The position numbers and the translations under genes are program-made. A stretch of 64,000 nt of DNA. It comes from Gemmatimonadota bacterium (GTDB lineage: Bacteria > Gemmatimonadota > Gemmatimonadetes > Gemmatimonadales > GWC2-71-9). The stretch covers positions 1-64,000 of the forward strand of contig JADKJZ010000011.1 in assembly GCA_016720805.1 (NCBI GenBank), written 5' to 3'. Under the pieces are notes generated by a model. The model did no database searches. It was not told the origin of the DNA and saw only the letters and a list, made by a program, of their open reading frames with translations. Below are positions 24,660 through 33,335 of this stretch, one piece after another; positions within the stretch are counted from its first letter, which is position 1; each line of letters opens with the position of its first letter.

Positions 24660-26369
24660 TTGAGCATATTACACCGCTTGACCACCCCACCCATCCCTCC
24701 CGACTCCGCCGCGGGTCGCACCGGCGAGTTCCCGGCCGCCCCGACCCCGCCCCGGGCGCTCGATCGCCTCAGGCTGCCGGGGCCGCGGGCGCTGGTGGGC
24801 GGCATCATCCTGGTGCGACTGGTGCTCGTCGGGCTGGTCTTCGGCAGCGCGCTCGGCCGCACGTCCGGCGGGATCCCGGTGTCGGCGCGGATCATCGTCG
24901 GGCTGGTGGGATTGGTGGCGATCGGCTGGTTCACGATGGTCAGTCGCGACCGCAGCACGACGATGCCGGCAACCACGCTCTTCGTGCAGGCGACCGTGGA
25001 CATTCTCCTGGTCACCTCGCTCGTGTCGGGCGACGCGACGCCGCTGGCAGCGCTCTACGTCGCCCTGGTGGCGGTCTATGGCCTCCTCCTCCCGACCGGC
25101 CGGTCGCTGCTCACCACCCTCTTTGCCGGCGCCTGCTACGTCGCGGTCACGCTGCAGTCGCCCGAGGCGGCGCTGGCGTGGTCCCAGGTTGCCGTGATCG
25201 GGCTGGTCGGTGTGCTGATTGCGCTGCTCGGCAATCGCCTGACCTCGGCCTCGCGCGAGCAGCACGCGCTGGCGGTGGCGCTCGCCCAGGTCCGACTCGA
25301 GGCCGAGGAGATCCTGGCGACGATCCAATCCGGCGTGATCACCGTCGATGGCGAAGGGCGCCTCGGCTTCATCAACCCGCGCGGGGCGAAGATCCTCGGG
25401 GGTGGCCGCTTCATCCCCGGGCAGCCGGTGCTCGATGTGCTGCGCGCCTGTTCGCGGGAGCTGCACGAGGCGATCGTGCTCGGCCTCACCGAGGGGACGC
25501 GCATCATGCGGGGCGAGGCCTCGGTGCGCCGCGCCGACGGCACGCTCTTCCCCGTGGGGCTCTCGACCACCACCTTCCAGCGGCCCGGCACCGAGCGGCC
25601 GTTGGTCACCGCCATCTTCACCGACATCTCCGACCTCAAGCGGCTGCAGGAATTCCGGGTGCGCGCCGAGCGCCTGGAGGCGGTGGCGGCGTTGAGTGCC
25701 TCGCTGGCGCACGAGATTCGCAATCCGCTCGCGGCGATCCGCAGCGCGGTCGAGCAGCTGGCCCGCTCGGTCGGGCCGGACGAGGACGATCAGACGCTGG
25801 CGCGGCTCGTGATGCGCGAGAGCGAGCGGCTCAACCGGCTGCTCAGCGAGTTCCTCGACTTCTCCCGCGTGCGCGCGTCGCGCTTCGAACGGATCGAGTT
25901 GATGGGGTTGGTCGAGGCGGCCGCACGGATCACGCGGGAGCATCCCGAGGCGCGCGGCACGAGCATCACCGTGGTCGGGGAACCGGTCGAGCTCGACGGC
26001 GACGAAGACCTGCTGCATCGGGTGGCGAGCAACCTGATGTTGAACGCCGCGCAGGCCCTCGCGGGGCGCGGCCACATCACGGTGACGGTGCGACTGGCCC
26101 GCCCGGGCGAGGCGCCGGTGGGACGGGTGGAGCGCCCCGTGATGCTGCTGGTGCAGGACGATGGCCCAGGCATTCCGGAGTCGGTGCGTGAGCGGCTCTT
26201 CGAGCCGTTCGTGACCGGGCGGACCGGGGGCAGTGGCCTGGGCTTGGCAATTGTGCAGCGCGCCGTGGATGCGCATCGTGGCGTGATCCTGGTGGACACC
26301 ATGGCGGGCTCGGGAACGACCTTCTCGATCTTCCTGCCCGCGACCTGGACCGGAGAGGAGACAACATGA
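24660..26369 (+). CDS. pilS: PAS-containing sensor histidine kinase, PilS-like
   Basis: A membrane sensor kinase of about 569 residues from the assumed start. The N-terminal part (to about 200) has five or six hydrophobic helices, then a PAS domain (AEEILATIQSGVITVDGEGRLGFINPRGAKILG), the HisKA box with SASLAHEIRNPLAAIRSAVEQL and an HATPase_c domain (VASNLMLNAAQAL, DDGPGIPE, GGSGLGLAIVQRAV). Six-helix sensor plus PAS plus NtrB-like kinase is the PilS architecture. The ATGA overlap with an NtrC-type regulator makes the pair certain. The symbol is inferred from architecture, the pilus locus 13 kb downstream and its sigma-54 promoters. The start is uncertain: no ATG fits, and TTG codons at 24660 and 24678 are candidates. 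Confidence 0.8.
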   Translation: MSILHRLTTPPIPPDSAAGRTGEFPAAPTPPRALDRLRLPGPRALVGGIILVRLVLVGLVFGSALGRTSGGIPVSARIIVGLVGLVAIGWFTMVSRDRSTTMPATTLFVQATVDILLVTSLVSGDATPLAALYVALVAVYGLLLPTGRSLLTTLFAGACYVAVTLQSPEAALAWSQVAVIGLVGVLIALLGNRLTSASREQHALAVALAQVRLEAEEILATIQSGVITVDGEGRLGFINPRGAKILGGGRFIPGQPVLDVLRACSRELHEAIVLGLTEGTRIMRGEASVRRADGTLFPVGLSTTTFQRPGTERPLVTAIFTDISDLKRLQEFRVRAERLEAVAALSASLAHEIRNPLAAIRSAVEQLARSVGPDEDDQTLARLVMRESERLNRLLSEFLDFSRVRASRFERIELMGLVEAAARITREHPEARGTSITVVGEPVELDGDEDLLHRVASNLMLNAAQALAGRGHITVTVRLARPGEAPVGRVERPVMLLVQDDGPGIPESVRERLFEPFVTGRTGGSGLGLAIVQRAVDAHRGVILVDTMAGSGTTFSIFLPATWTGEETT

Positions 26370-27751
26370 CCCAGCAGCAGCCGTCCGTGCTGGTTATCGA
26401 TGACGAGTCGGGAATTCTCGACACGGTGCGCATCCTGCTCAAGAAGGAGGGCTACGAGGTCTCCGTCGCGCAGGGGGGCAAGGCGGGCCTCGAGGCGATC
26501 CGCACCGTCAGTCCGGACATCGTCGTCACCGACGTGCGGATGCCGCAGGTCACCGGGCTCGACATCCTGCAGGCCTGCAAGGACCAGGACCCGATGATGC
26601 CGGTGATCCTGATGACGGCGCAGGCCTCGCTGCAGAGCGCGATCCAGGCCGTCAACATCGGCGCGTTCTACTACCTGCAGAAGCCGTTCTCGAACGACGA
26701 GCTGCTGGCGATCCTCCGCCGTGCCTGCGAGTTCCGCCAGATCCGCGTCGAGAACAAGCAGCTCAAGGCAGAGATCCGGCGCACCAGCGGTGGCCCGCGG
26801 CCGCCGGTGACACGGCCGATCGGCAAGTCGCGCCGCTTCCAGGAAATTCTCCGCTTCGCCGACCTGGTCGCGCCGACCGACTCGACCCTGCTGATCACCG
26901 GCGAGAGCGGCACCGGCAAGGAGGTGCTTGCCCGCTACACGCACGACGCCTCGCTGCGCGCCGAGGGGCCGTTCATGTCGATCAACTGCGGTGCCCTCCC
27001 GGAGACGCTGCTCGAGAGCGAGCTCTTCGGGCACGTGAAGGGCTCCTTCACCGGTGCCGTGCGTGACAAGCAGGGGCTCTTCGCCGCTGCGCGCACCGGG
27101 ACGTTCTTCATGGACGAAGTCGGCGAGATGCCGCCCTCGCTCCAGGTGAAGCTGCTCCGCGTGTTGCAGCAGCGCGAAGTGATTCCCGTCGGGGCCACGG
27201 AGGCGATTCCGGTCGACGTGCGCATCATCGCCGCGACGAATCGCGACCTCGAGGAAGAAGTGCGCCGCGGGCATTTCCGCTCCGATCTCTTCTATCGGCT
27301 CAACGTGCTCGCGGTGGAGTTGCCACCGCTGCGCGAGCGGCGCGACGACCTCATCCTGCTGATCGACCGCTTCCTGCAGGACCTCTCCGAGGAACACGAG
27401 TCGGAGCCGAAGGCGCTCGCCGCCGAGGCGATGGATGCCGTCATGGTGTACGAGTGGCCAGGCAACGTGCGCGAACTGCAGAACGCGCTCGAACATGCGG
27501 CGGTGCTCTGTCGGGGGCCGCTGATCGAGCCGCAGCACCTGCCGGAGCGGATCACCCGGCGGAAGAAGGAGCCGCTGGTCGCCGAACGGAATCAACCGAA
27601 TCCTGAACTCGACCTGGTCGAGCGCGCCTACATCATGTTCGTCCTGCAGGCCGAAGGCGGCAACAAGACGCGGGCCGCGGAAGTGCTGGGGATCGACCCG
27701 AGCACGCTCTACCGGAAGTTGTCGCGCTACGAGGGGAACGGGGCCGCGTAG
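26366..27751 (+). CDS. pilR: Sigma-54-dependent response regulator, PilR-like
   Basis: A 461-residue NtrC-family activator. Receiver domain at 7-120 with the acidic pair IDDES, phosphoacceptor in VTDVRMPQ (about Asp58) and the Lys in LQKPFSND. The AAA+ domain (about 150-380) has GESGTGKE, the sigma-54 contact loop as GSFTGA (Ser in place of the usual Ala in GAFTGA), and the Walker B region TFFMDEVGE. The C-terminal Fis helix-turn-helix is NKTRAAEVLGIDPSTLYRKL. It starts in an ATGA overlap with the kinase. Two sigma-54 promoters in the window, before pilA and pilM, are its likely targets. Confidence 0.85.
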   Translation: MTQQQPSVLVIDDESGILDTVRILLKKEGYEVSVAQGGKAGLEAIRTVSPDIVVTDVRMPQVTGLDILQACKDQDPMMPVILMTAQASLQSAIQAVNIGAFYYLQKPFSNDELLAILRRACEFRQIRVENKQLKAEIRRTSGGPRPPVTRPIGKSRRFQEILRFADLVAPTDSTLLITGESGTGKEVLARYTHDASLRAEGPFMSINCGALPETLLESELFGHVKGSFTGAVRDKQGLFAAARTGTFFMDEVGEMPPSLQVKLLRVLQQREVIPVGATEAIPVDVRIIAATNRDLEEEVRRGHFRSDLFYRLNVLAVELPPLRERRDDLILLIDRFLQDLSEEHESEPKALAAEAMDAVMVYEWPGNVRELQNALEHAAVLCRGPLIEPQHLPERITRRKKEPLVAERNQPNPELDLVERAYIMFVLQAEGGNKTRAAEVLGIDPSTLYRKLSRYEGNGAA

Positions 27752-29509
27752 GTGTCACGGCTCGCCGACGTCGCTGCGCGCTGGAAGGCGCTGGACTGGC
27801 GGGCCGACCTCGGCCTCGCGCTGCTGGCCGGGATCGGCTATGCCGTGCTCGGCTGGTGGCTCTGGGAAGGGCGTCCCACCGGCCTCGATGAAGTGGTCAT
27901 GGTGTGGCAGGCGCGGCTGTTGTCGCACGGGCACCTTGCCGCGCCGATCCCCGTGCACCCGGAGGCGGTGCTCACCCGGCTGACCGGCATCGGACCGATC
28001 GGGATCATCGGGCAATTCTCGTTGGGGAGCACGCTGCTGCTGGTCCCCTTCGTCGCGATCGGCCAGGTCGCCCTGGCCGGACCGGTCTATGGCGCCATCG
28101 GCGTCTTCTGCTGGGCCCGGCTGGTCCGGCGGCTCGAGCCGCATGCGCCCACCGCCATCGGCGCGGTGTTGTTGCTTGCGATCTCTCCCTTCTGGGCCAT
28201 CCAGTCCACCTCGCAGCTCGCCCACGTGCCGCTGACCGCGATCATCTGCCTGATCGGGTTGATGCTGGCGCGGCTGTTCGCCCTGCCATCCCAAGGGCGC
28301 GCTGCCCTCTGGCTCGGCGTGCTCGTCGGTCTGGCCGCATGGGTGCGCCCGGTCGAAGCGCTGTCCGCGGCCGTCCCTGCGGCGCTGATCGTGCTCTGGG
28401 CGGTGGCGCGCGGCCGACTGCCGCGTCGGGTGATTGCCCAGGGACTGCTGGGAGTCGCCGGACCGATGGCGATTCTCCTGGCGACGAACACCATCACCAC
28501 GGGCGCCCCGCTGCGCTTCAGCTACGACGTGGTGTCGGGCCCGAAGCATCGCCTTGGCTTTCACGAGAGCCCCGACGGCACGGACTACACGCCGGCACGT
28601 GGCGTGCTGAAGACGCGGAAGCAGATGCACAGCCTCGGCGAGTCGACCTGGGAATCGCGGTTCACGCCGTTCTGGCCGGCCGCGCTGGGCGTCGTGCTCG
28701 CCCTGCCGGCGCTGACGCTCCTCGATGGCTGGGCGCTCGCGACCGTCGCGAGCCTGATGCTGAGTTACTGGGCGTACTGGGGCAACGCGGAATGGCTGGG
28801 CCCCCGCTTCATCCTGCCGGTCCTGCCGTTCATGCTCCTGGCCGTGGCCCGGTTGCCCCGATTGGTGGCGCGTTGGCATTGGGCCCTCGGTGCCGCTGCG
28901 GCGGTCGGGATCGTCGGGGTCGTGAGTGAGGGACTGCTTCGCGCACCGATACGGTTCCGCGAATTCGAGGCGATGGAACGCGCCACCACGATCGACCTGA
29001 CGCGCCTGCTGATCGGTACCCCCAATCCAGGACTGATCATCGCCCGTGGCGACCTTCGTCGCACCAACGAGGCGCGGGTGCGCGCCGTCTCCGGCAAGCT
29101 CGGTGCGGCCAACGCCATCGTGAAGGGGAGAGAGCACTGCGATGTCCTGTGGGGTGTGCGCTGGCTCGAGATCGGCGTACCCCAGGCACCGCCCGTCGCC
29201 GACGCATGGCGCGAGTGGTGTGCGGGGCCGGAATTTCAGCAACTGCAATGGGTGAGTTCAGAGGTGACGGGCGCTCTCCTGCTCTTCTCCACCCCCACCC
29301 GGCCGGTCCTGCGGAGCCTGGGGGCCCGTACCGCGTTGCTTGCCGACAGCGTCACGTTCCGGGAGCGGACGCGACTGCTGTTGTGGGAGCGAATCGGCAA
29401 GGAGCAGTGGCGGCCCCGCCTGGCGGCCTTTGACTACGACAGCGCGCGCACCAGTTGGGCTCGGGAGGACAGCGCGTTCGCGCTCGGCCGACGGCAGGTG
29501 GGCCGATGA
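27752..29509 (+). CDS. GT-C-like polytopic membrane protein, paralogue 1
   Basis: A 585-residue protein with about ten membrane segments and a soluble C-terminal domain (about 390-585). The first extracytoplasmic loop has LDEVVMVWQARL, an acidic motif placed as in the GT39/ArnT glycosyltransferases that use polyprenyl-phosphate sugars; later blocks are HRLGFHESP..DYTPARG and SYWAYWGNAEWLGPRFILPVLP. The next gene shares these blocks, so the two are paralogues. It begins with a GTG directly after the pilR stop and ends in an ATGA overlap, so it is probably co-transcribed with its neighbours. Transferase activity is inferred; the acceptor is unknown. Confidence 0.75.
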   Translation: MSRLADVAARWKALDWRADLGLALLAGIGYAVLGWWLWEGRPTGLDEVVMVWQARLLSHGHLAAPIPVHPEAVLTRLTGIGPIGIIGQFSLGSTLLLVPFVAIGQVALAGPVYGAIGVFCWARLVRRLEPHAPTAIGAVLLLAISPFWAIQSTSQLAHVPLTAIICLIGLMLARLFALPSQGRAALWLGVLVGLAAWVRPVEALSAAVPAALIVLWAVARGRLPRRVIAQGLLGVAGPMAILLATNTITTGAPLRFSYDVVSGPKHRLGFHESPDGTDYTPARGVLKTRKQMHSLGESTWESRFTPFWPAALGVVLALPALTLLDGWALATVASLMLSYWAYWGNAEWLGPRFILPVLPFMLLAVARLPRLVARWHWALGAAAAVGIVGVVSEGLLRAPIRFREFEAMERATTIDLTRLLIGTPNPGLIIARGDLRRTNEARVRAVSGKLGAANAIVKGREHCDVLWGVRWLEIGVPQAPPVADAWREWCAGPEFQQLQWVSSEVTGALLLFSTPTRPVLRSLGARTALLADSVTFRERTRLLLWERIGKEQWRPRLAAFDYDSARTSWAREDSAFALGRRQVGR

Positions 29510-31497
29510 TCGCCCGCCTCGCGGCGCTGCTCCTGCTCCTGCTCGGGCTGTTGCCGATCGCGAACTGGATTCCCGGCGGGCATGCGGCACCGTGGTACCA
29601 GGATCGACTCGATGGCTGGGGGAGCGGCGGGGCGATCGTGCTCGGCATCGCAGTGATTGCCTGGATCGTGCTGCGCGGTCGGCCGCACCTCTGGCCAGCT
29701 GGCAAGTGGGGCAGCTTCTCCCGGCAGTGGCACCGTGCCGATTCGGCGGCCGACCTCGGCATCGCGCTGGCGGCGTTCGGCCTCTACGCGGCAGTGTCGC
29801 GGCTGGTGCTCTCTGCCTCGCCGCTGTTGATCGACGAGATCATCCAGGTCTACCAGGCGCGCACCTTCGCCGCGGGCGCACTCTGGCGCGTCGCGCCGGC
29901 GCATCCCGAATTCACCGGCGCGATGCACCTGATCGACTGGGGTGGCAAGGTCTACGGCCAGTTCCCGGCGGGCGGCCCTGCGATGCTCGCGCTCGGCACG
30001 TTGGCGCACGCGGAGTGGCTGGTCGGGCCGTGCTTCGCCGCGATCGGCCTCTTCGCCTTCGCGCGCGTGCTGCGCCGCATTGAAGGACGCGAAGGGACGG
30101 CCCTCGCGGCACTCCTCCTCTACGCCCTTGCCCCGTTCACGGTCTTTCTCAGCGCCTCGATGATGAACCACGTCACCACGGTGACCTGGCTGATGCTGGG
30201 GACGTGGGCGCTCACCGTCGCGACCGCCACCAATGTGGCGCGGATCGGTCCGGCGTTCGCCCTCGGGCTGGCGTTTGCCTGCGCCGCGACGATTCGCCCC
30301 CTCGATGGTGCCGTCTTCGCCCTGCCGGCCGGTGCATGGTTGCTGTGGCGGGCGCGGCACGGCCGCGAGCACGTCGTGGCGCTGCTGGCGAGTGGTGTCG
30401 GCATCGCACTGCCGTTGATCGCCCTCGGGTGGGTCAATGCATCGCAGACTGGCGACGCGCTCCGTTTCGGCTACATCGAGATGTGGGGCCGGTCGCACGA
30501 ACTGGGATTCCATGAGGCGCCGTGGGGCTTCCCGCACACGCCGGCGCGCGGGCTCGAGTTGGTGAATCTCTACCTGCTCCGGTTGCAGAGTTACTTCCTC
30601 GAGACGCCGGTGCCGTCGCTGCTCTTCGCGACGGGTGCCCTGGCACTGGTGCGCCGCGTGCAGGCCTTCGATCGCTGGGCGCTCGTCGCCTGCGGCGGCG
30701 TCCTGCTGTCCTACTGGGCGTACTGGCATGACGGCTTCTATCTCGGCCCCCGCTTCATGCTGCCGCTGACTCCGTGGCTGGCGTTGTGGACCGCGCGTTT
30801 CCCCGCGGAACTCGCCGAGCGCACGCCGTCGCTGCCATTGCGCCGCGCGGTGCTGGTGGCGGGGCTCGCCGCGCTGGTGATCGGTGGCACGCAACTCGTG
30901 CCGCTGCGGGCCGTGCAGTATCGCAACGGGATGCTCTCGATGCGCCTCGATGTCGACGCCGCGGCACGCGCCCAGGGTGTCTCCGGCGCGCTGGTGCTCG
31001 TGCGCGAGAGCTGGGGGGCGCAGGTCATCGCCCGGATGTGGGGGCTGGGCGTCTCGCGCGTCGAGGCCGAACAGCTCTATCGCAGCGTCGACCTCTGTCG
31101 ACTCGATGAGGCGGTGGCCTCGGTCGAGCAGCGCGGTGGCGGCGCTCAGGCGCTCGCGTCGGCCGTCGCGCGGGACCGCGCCGACTCGGCCCAATTGATT
31201 CCGCTGCGCGTCTCGGTCGACACCACGGGGCGGGTGATGCCGGGCTCGACGCTGACTCCGCGATGCACCCGACGGGTGCTCGAGGATCGGGCCGGTTACA
31301 CCCTCTTCCCGCCGCTGCTGCTGGCGCGCGGGGACAACCGCTACATCCGGGACCTGCATGCCCGCGACACGCTGCTGCTGAACGCCGATCCATCGCGCCC
31401 CGTCTGGCTGGTTACCCGCGCGACGGACGTCGGCAGTCCGCTCCGGTTCGAACGGGTGAATCTCGATTCCGCGCGCGCTGAGTGGAAGGCACCATGA
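29506..31497 (+). CDS. GT-C-like polytopic membrane protein, paralogue 2
   Basis: A 663-residue membrane protein. Residues about 5-400 hold ten or more hydrophobic helices; the loop motif LLIDEIIQVYQARTF and the blocks HELGFHEAP..HTPARG and SYWAYWHDGFYLGPRFMLPLTP match the preceding gene. A large soluble C-terminal domain (about 430-663) includes CRLDEAV and a Cys in TPRCTRR. The start ATG overlaps the previous stop. An in-frame start at 29455 exists but adds a basic, unlikely extension. The DE motif supports GT39-like polyprenyl-sugar transfer; no substrate can be read from the sequence. Confidence 0.75.
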   Translation: MIARLAALLLLLLGLLPIANWIPGGHAAPWYQDRLDGWGSGGAIVLGIAVIAWIVLRGRPHLWPAGKWGSFSRQWHRADSAADLGIALAAFGLYAAVSRLVLSASPLLIDEIIQVYQARTFAAGALWRVAPAHPEFTGAMHLIDWGGKVYGQFPAGGPAMLALGTLAHAEWLVGPCFAAIGLFAFARVLRRIEGREGTALAALLLYALAPFTVFLSASMMNHVTTVTWLMLGTWALTVATATNVARIGPAFALGLAFACAATIRPLDGAVFALPAGAWLLWRARHGREHVVALLASGVGIALPLIALGWVNASQTGDALRFGYIEMWGRSHELGFHEAPWGFPHTPARGLELVNLYLLRLQSYFLETPVPSLLFATGALALVRRVQAFDRWALVACGGVLLSYWAYWHDGFYLGPRFMLPLTPWLALWTARFPAELAERTPSLPLRRAVLVAGLAALVIGGTQLVPLRAVQYRNGMLSMRLDVDAAARAQGVSGALVLVRESWGAQVIARMWGLGVSRVEAEQLYRSVDLCRLDEAVASVEQRGGGAQALASAVARDRADSAQLIPLRVSVDTTGRVMPGSTLTPRCTRRVLEDRAGYTLFPPLLLARGDNRYIRDLHARDTLLLNADPSRPVWLVTRATDVGSPLRFERVNLDSARAEWKAP

Positions 31498-32246
31498 CCG
31501 CCGACCGCATGGCGTTGGTGATTCCGGCATGGAACGAGGCGCGACGGTTGCAGGACGCCGCGTTTCTCGCCTTCGTCGAGTCGCAGGACGTGGTGGACCT
31601 GCACTTCGTGGACGATGGCAGTCAGGACGCGACGCCGGCGCGCCTCGCAGCCCTCGCGACCGCGGCACCCGGGCGGATCACCGTGCAGCGGCTGCAGCCC
31701 AATCGGGGGAAGGCGGAGGCGGTGCGCGCCGGATTGCTGGCGGCACTGGCCGAAGGCTACCCCTTTGTCGGCTATCTCGATGCCGATCTCGCCGCCCCAC
31801 TCGAGACCGCGCTCCTGCTGCGCGACGAGCTTGTGCGCCGACCGACCGTGGCGATGGTCCTCGGCTCGCGCGTCAAGCTGCTCGGATGGCACATTCATCG
31901 GTCGGAGCGTCGCCACTACCTCGGCCGAATCTTCGCCACCTGCGCGTCGATCACCCTGGCACTGCCGGTCTATGACACGCAGTGTGGGGCGAAGGCGATG
32001 CGTGGCGGTCCCGCATTGGACGCCCTGTTGCAGGCGCCGTTCCTCTCGCGCTGGCTCTTCGATGTGGAGTTGATTGCCCGGCTGCGTGACGCGGTGGGCG
32101 AGTCGGCGCTGCGCGAGTTGCCGCTGCCGCGATGGGAGGATCCGGGCGGATCCAGCGTGGGACTCAAGGATTTCGTGCGGGCACCGCTGGAGTTGTGGCG
32201 GATCTGGCGCCGTTATCCGCCGCGCGGTGGCGTGGCCGGCGCCTGA
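31494..32246 (+). CDS. Family 2 glycosyltransferase, polyprenyl-phosphate sugar synthase type
   Basis: A 250-residue GT2 enzyme without membrane segments. The GT-A motifs are VIPAWNEARRL at the N-terminus, DLHFVDDGSQDATPARL, the metal-binding YLDADLAAP near 92 and, further on, YDTQCGAKAMRGG and PFLSRWLFDVELIARL. These match dolichyl-phosphate beta-glucosyltransferase-like proteins, which charge polyprenyl phosphate with one sugar for later transfer on the far side of the membrane. The preceding GT-C-like proteins could use its product. It starts in an ATGA overlap with the upstream gene and overlaps the opposite DUF2304 gene by 34 bp. Confidence 0.85.
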   Translation: MTADRMALVIPAWNEARRLQDAAFLAFVESQDVVDLHFVDDGSQDATPARLAALATAAPGRITVQRLQPNRGKAEAVRAGLLAALAEGYPFVGYLDADLAAPLETALLLRDELVRRPTVAMVLGSRVKLLGWHIHRSERRHYLGRIFATCASITLALPVYDTQCGAKAMRGGPALDALLQAPFLSRWLFDVELIARLRDAVGESALRELPLPRWEDPGGSSVGLKDFVRAPLELWRIWRRYPPRGGVAGA

Positions 32247-32578
32247 TCCGGCGGTGCCTCGGCGCGCTGCAGCGCCAGCACGCGGGTGAGCTCACCAAGA
32301 TCGCGCTGGAGTCGACGGAGCGCCGCGGCAGTGGTGGCGAAGTGGAAGAGGCAGAAGACGATGAAGAAGTAGAACATCAGGTCGGCGCCGCGCCCGATGC
32401 CGAGCGCCGCCGCCGCACGGTTCGTCAACTCCGGGTTGAGGACCAGCCCGATGCCCAGCGCAGCGAGGCCGAGATACATCAGTCGATCGGCCGAGGCGCT
32501 GCGCATCCGCACGACGTAGACGATGAAGAGACCGATGAGACCGAGGAGGACGAGCTGCGAGGTGGTCATGACGGTCAC
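32213..32578 (-). CDS. DUF2304 membrane protein
   Basis: A 121-residue protein with three membrane helices (about 8-24, 33-50, 67-88) and a charged C-terminal helix, the DUF2304 pattern. Such proteins are commonly encoded next to DPM1-like GT2 genes, as here, and are thought to assist the transfer or flipping of polyprenyl-linked sugars; the role is not established. It overlaps the upstream GT2 stop (GTGA at 32575-32578). A second possible start is the ATG at 32569. Confidence 0.8.
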   Translation of the reverse strand: MTVMTTSQLVLLGLIGLFIVYVVRMRSASADRLMYLGLAALGIGLVLNPELTNRAAAALGIGRGADLMFYFFIVFCLFHFATTAAALRRLQRDLGELTRVLALQRAEAPPDQAPATPPRGG

Positions 32579-33285
32579 CGTGCTCGGGTAAGGAAGAGAT
32601 CCCAGAGAATCGTCACCGCATCGATCATCCGCTGGCCCTTGGCCACGGAATATTCGCTGTAGCGAATCGCGACGGAGACCTCGCGGACGCGGAGGCCGCG
32701 CCGGGCGAGTTGCGACAGGATCTCCGAGGCGTGAGCCATCCGATCCTGCGTCAGCGTCAAGCGGGCAAGGGCATCGAGCGTGAAGCCCCGGAGTCCGTTG
32801 TGCGTGTCGGTGATGGGGAGGCCGGTCGTCAGTCGGGCCAGTCGCGTGGCGAGCCGGAGGAGGTGCCGCCGCAGCGGTGGCACATCGGCGGTCGCGACCG
32901 GATCGAGGAAGCGCGAGCCGAGCGTCGCGTCGGCCTCACCGCGCTGGAGCGGGCCGAGCAGCGCGGCGACCGCCTCCGGGGCGTGCTGCCCGTCGGCATC
33001 GAAGGTGACCACGGCCCGGGTGGTGGCGTCCGCCAAGGCGAACGCAAAGCCGGTCCGCAGTGCCGCACCTTGCCCCAGGTTCACGGCATGACGCACCACC
33101 GTCGCCCCAGCCTCGCGCGCCACGGCGGCAGTGCCATCGGTCGAGCCGTCGTCCACGACCACGACCCGCCAGCCGTGATCGCGGAGCCCGTGCACCACGG
33201 CCCCGATGGCGGTGGCCTCCCGGTAGGCGGCGATCACCACCCAACAGCCGTCCCGGATGGCATCATCTTCGCGCTGTTGCGGCAC
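32575..33285 (-). CDS. Family 2 glycosyltransferase, DPM1-like
   Basis: A roughly 236-residue GT2 enzyme: CWVVIAAYREATAIGAVV, WRVVVVDDGSTDGTAAVA, the DXD-like VVTFDADGQHAPEAV, and the family blocks LGSRFLDP and DTHNGLRGFTLDAL. These match polyprenyl-phosphate mannose/glucose synthases of the DPM1 type, which form a donor for GT-C transferases. The start is set at the GTG at 33285, nine bases after GGAGG; a GTG two codons upstream is also possible. It is followed by DUF2304, with which it likely forms a two-gene operon, and is divergent from the third GT-C-like gene. Confidence 0.85.
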   Translation of the reverse strand: MPQQREDDAIRDGCWVVIAAYREATAIGAVVHGLRDHGWRVVVVDDGSTDGTAAVAREAGATVVRHAVNLGQGAALRTGFAFALADATTRAVVTFDADGQHAPEAVAALLGPLQRGEADATLGSRFLDPVATADVPPLRRHLLRLATRLARLTTGLPITDTHNGLRGFTLDALARLTLTQDRMAHASEILSQLARRGLRVREVSVAIRYSEYSVAKGQRMIDAVTILWDLFLTRAR

Positions 33286-33335
33286 GTGCACTCGCCTCCG
33301 GCGATTCAAGTCTCTCCCCCTCTCCTGCGAGTCTG

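Noticed and set aside
29434..31668. 744-codon minus-strand open frame over the second GT-C-like gene
   Set aside because: Low-complexity composition and complete overlap with a gene having clear membrane helices.
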